From Acinetobacter lwoffii (lineage in GTDB: Bacteria; Pseudomonadota; Gammaproteobacteria; Pseudomonadales; Moraxellaceae): a stretch of 64,000 nt of DNA. Positions 63,786-64,000 of this stretch are shown piece by piece; position 1 is the stretch's first letter, and each line of letters opens with the position of its first letter. The position numbers and the translations under genes are program-made. The stretch is taken from positions 1 to 64,000 of the forward strand of contig NZ_DCLL01000014.1 in assembly GCF_002321025.1 (NCBI RefSeq). The letters are read 5' to 3'. Below the pieces are notes generated by a model. The model made no database searches, was not told the origin of the DNA, and saw only the letters and a list, made by a program, of their open reading frames with translations.

Positions 63786-64000
63786 TTAAAGATTATCACT
63801 TAAATTAATTCTGGCCTGTGCTGCCTTTTCCTTTTTGGCTGAGGTTTTACCCCAGTTAAACTTTTGTGCACAGATGCCTAAGCCCACAATAAATAATGCA
63901 AGCACACTGGTATAAACCACTTCTTTAAAATAGGTTCCTTCAATAATCATGGTAATTAAAGCGCCGACAATAAAGATAATGACCAGATAAGTGAGCCATG
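63786..64000 (-). CDS. Partial membrane protein
   Basis: About 71 codons, cut by the window edge at the 5' end. It has two hydrophobic segments (WLTYLVIIFIVGALITMII and VVYTSVLALFIVGLGI) and a basic, Ala/Lys-rich tail ending NLSDNL. Probably a small inner-membrane protein; family not recognised. Confidence 0.65.
   Translation of the reverse strand, partial: WLTYLVIIFIVGALITMIIEGTYFKEVVYTSVLALFIVGLGICAQKFNWGKTSAKKEKAAQARINLSDNL

Overview
The window looks like chromosomal DNA of an Acinetobacter species. I infer this from protein resemblance to known Acinetobacter families: the dca dicarboxylate genes, a DcaP-type porin, the bet cluster, and a PP2C/kinase fusion next to a nitrogen transporter. 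Moderate-to-low GC, AT-rich intergenic DNA and many compact hairpin terminators fit. I see no rRNA, tRNA, CRISPR, prophage or insertion sequence.

Layout. (1) 0-3.5 kb, nitrogen: cyanase (cynS) divergent from a formate/nitrite-family channel. Both have a good sigma-54 promoter. The channel leader carries two hexaloop hairpins (A at loop position 1, G at position 4) whose second arm overlaps a terminator, the layout of an ANTAR/NasT-type antitermination site. A PP2C phosphatase/kinase fusion follows. (2) 3.7-8.8 kb: two small proteins, MetR, a TonB-dependent receptor, MarC. (3) 8.8-15.8 kb, osmoprotection: BetT divergent from betIBA around a 20-bp BetI palindrome, then a TorF-like porin with an odd start. 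(4) 16-18.3 kb: OsmC-YcaO fusion and an 8-bp repeat tract. (5) 18.6-51.7 kb, acyl-CoA catabolism: ETF-ubiquinone oxidoreductase, an IclR-family regulator, dicarboxylate beta-oxidation genes (dcaA, gcdH, dcaK, dcaIJ, dcaP, dcaE, dcaH, dcaF), and a less familiar set (class II aldolase, 2-hydroxyacid dehydrogenase, PaaG-like isomerase, flavin oxidoreductase, 600-aa acyl-CoA dehydrogenase, hydrolase, Baeyer-Villiger-type monooxygenase, acyl-CoA ligase, CaiB/BaiF CoA-transferase, a third AAHS transporter). A GGDEF/EAL protein sits inside, behind an 11-copy 8-bp repeat. (6) 51.8-52.8 kb: a deletion scar joining the tails of a possible regulator and an acyl-CoA ligase. (7) 52.9-62.1 kb: DJ-1/PfpI protein, then LysR divergent from mmsA, mmsB, ligase, acyl-CoA dehydrogenase, enoyl-CoA hydratase and 3-hydroxyisobutyryl-CoA hydrolase, the lower valine pathway. 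(8) 62.1-64 kb: a small basic protein, a stress-type SDR and a partial membrane protein.

The main unifying signal is a 17-bp palindrome close to ATTTCGTAWTACGAAAT. I found nine copies between 20.36 and 50.23 kb, each in an intergenic region in front of one of these acyl-CoA catabolic units, including ETF-QO and the regulator itself. The simplest reading is one IclR-family regulon joining dicarboxylate beta-oxidation, its electron-transfer outlet and a feeder pathway built around a Baeyer-Villiger-type monooxygenase.
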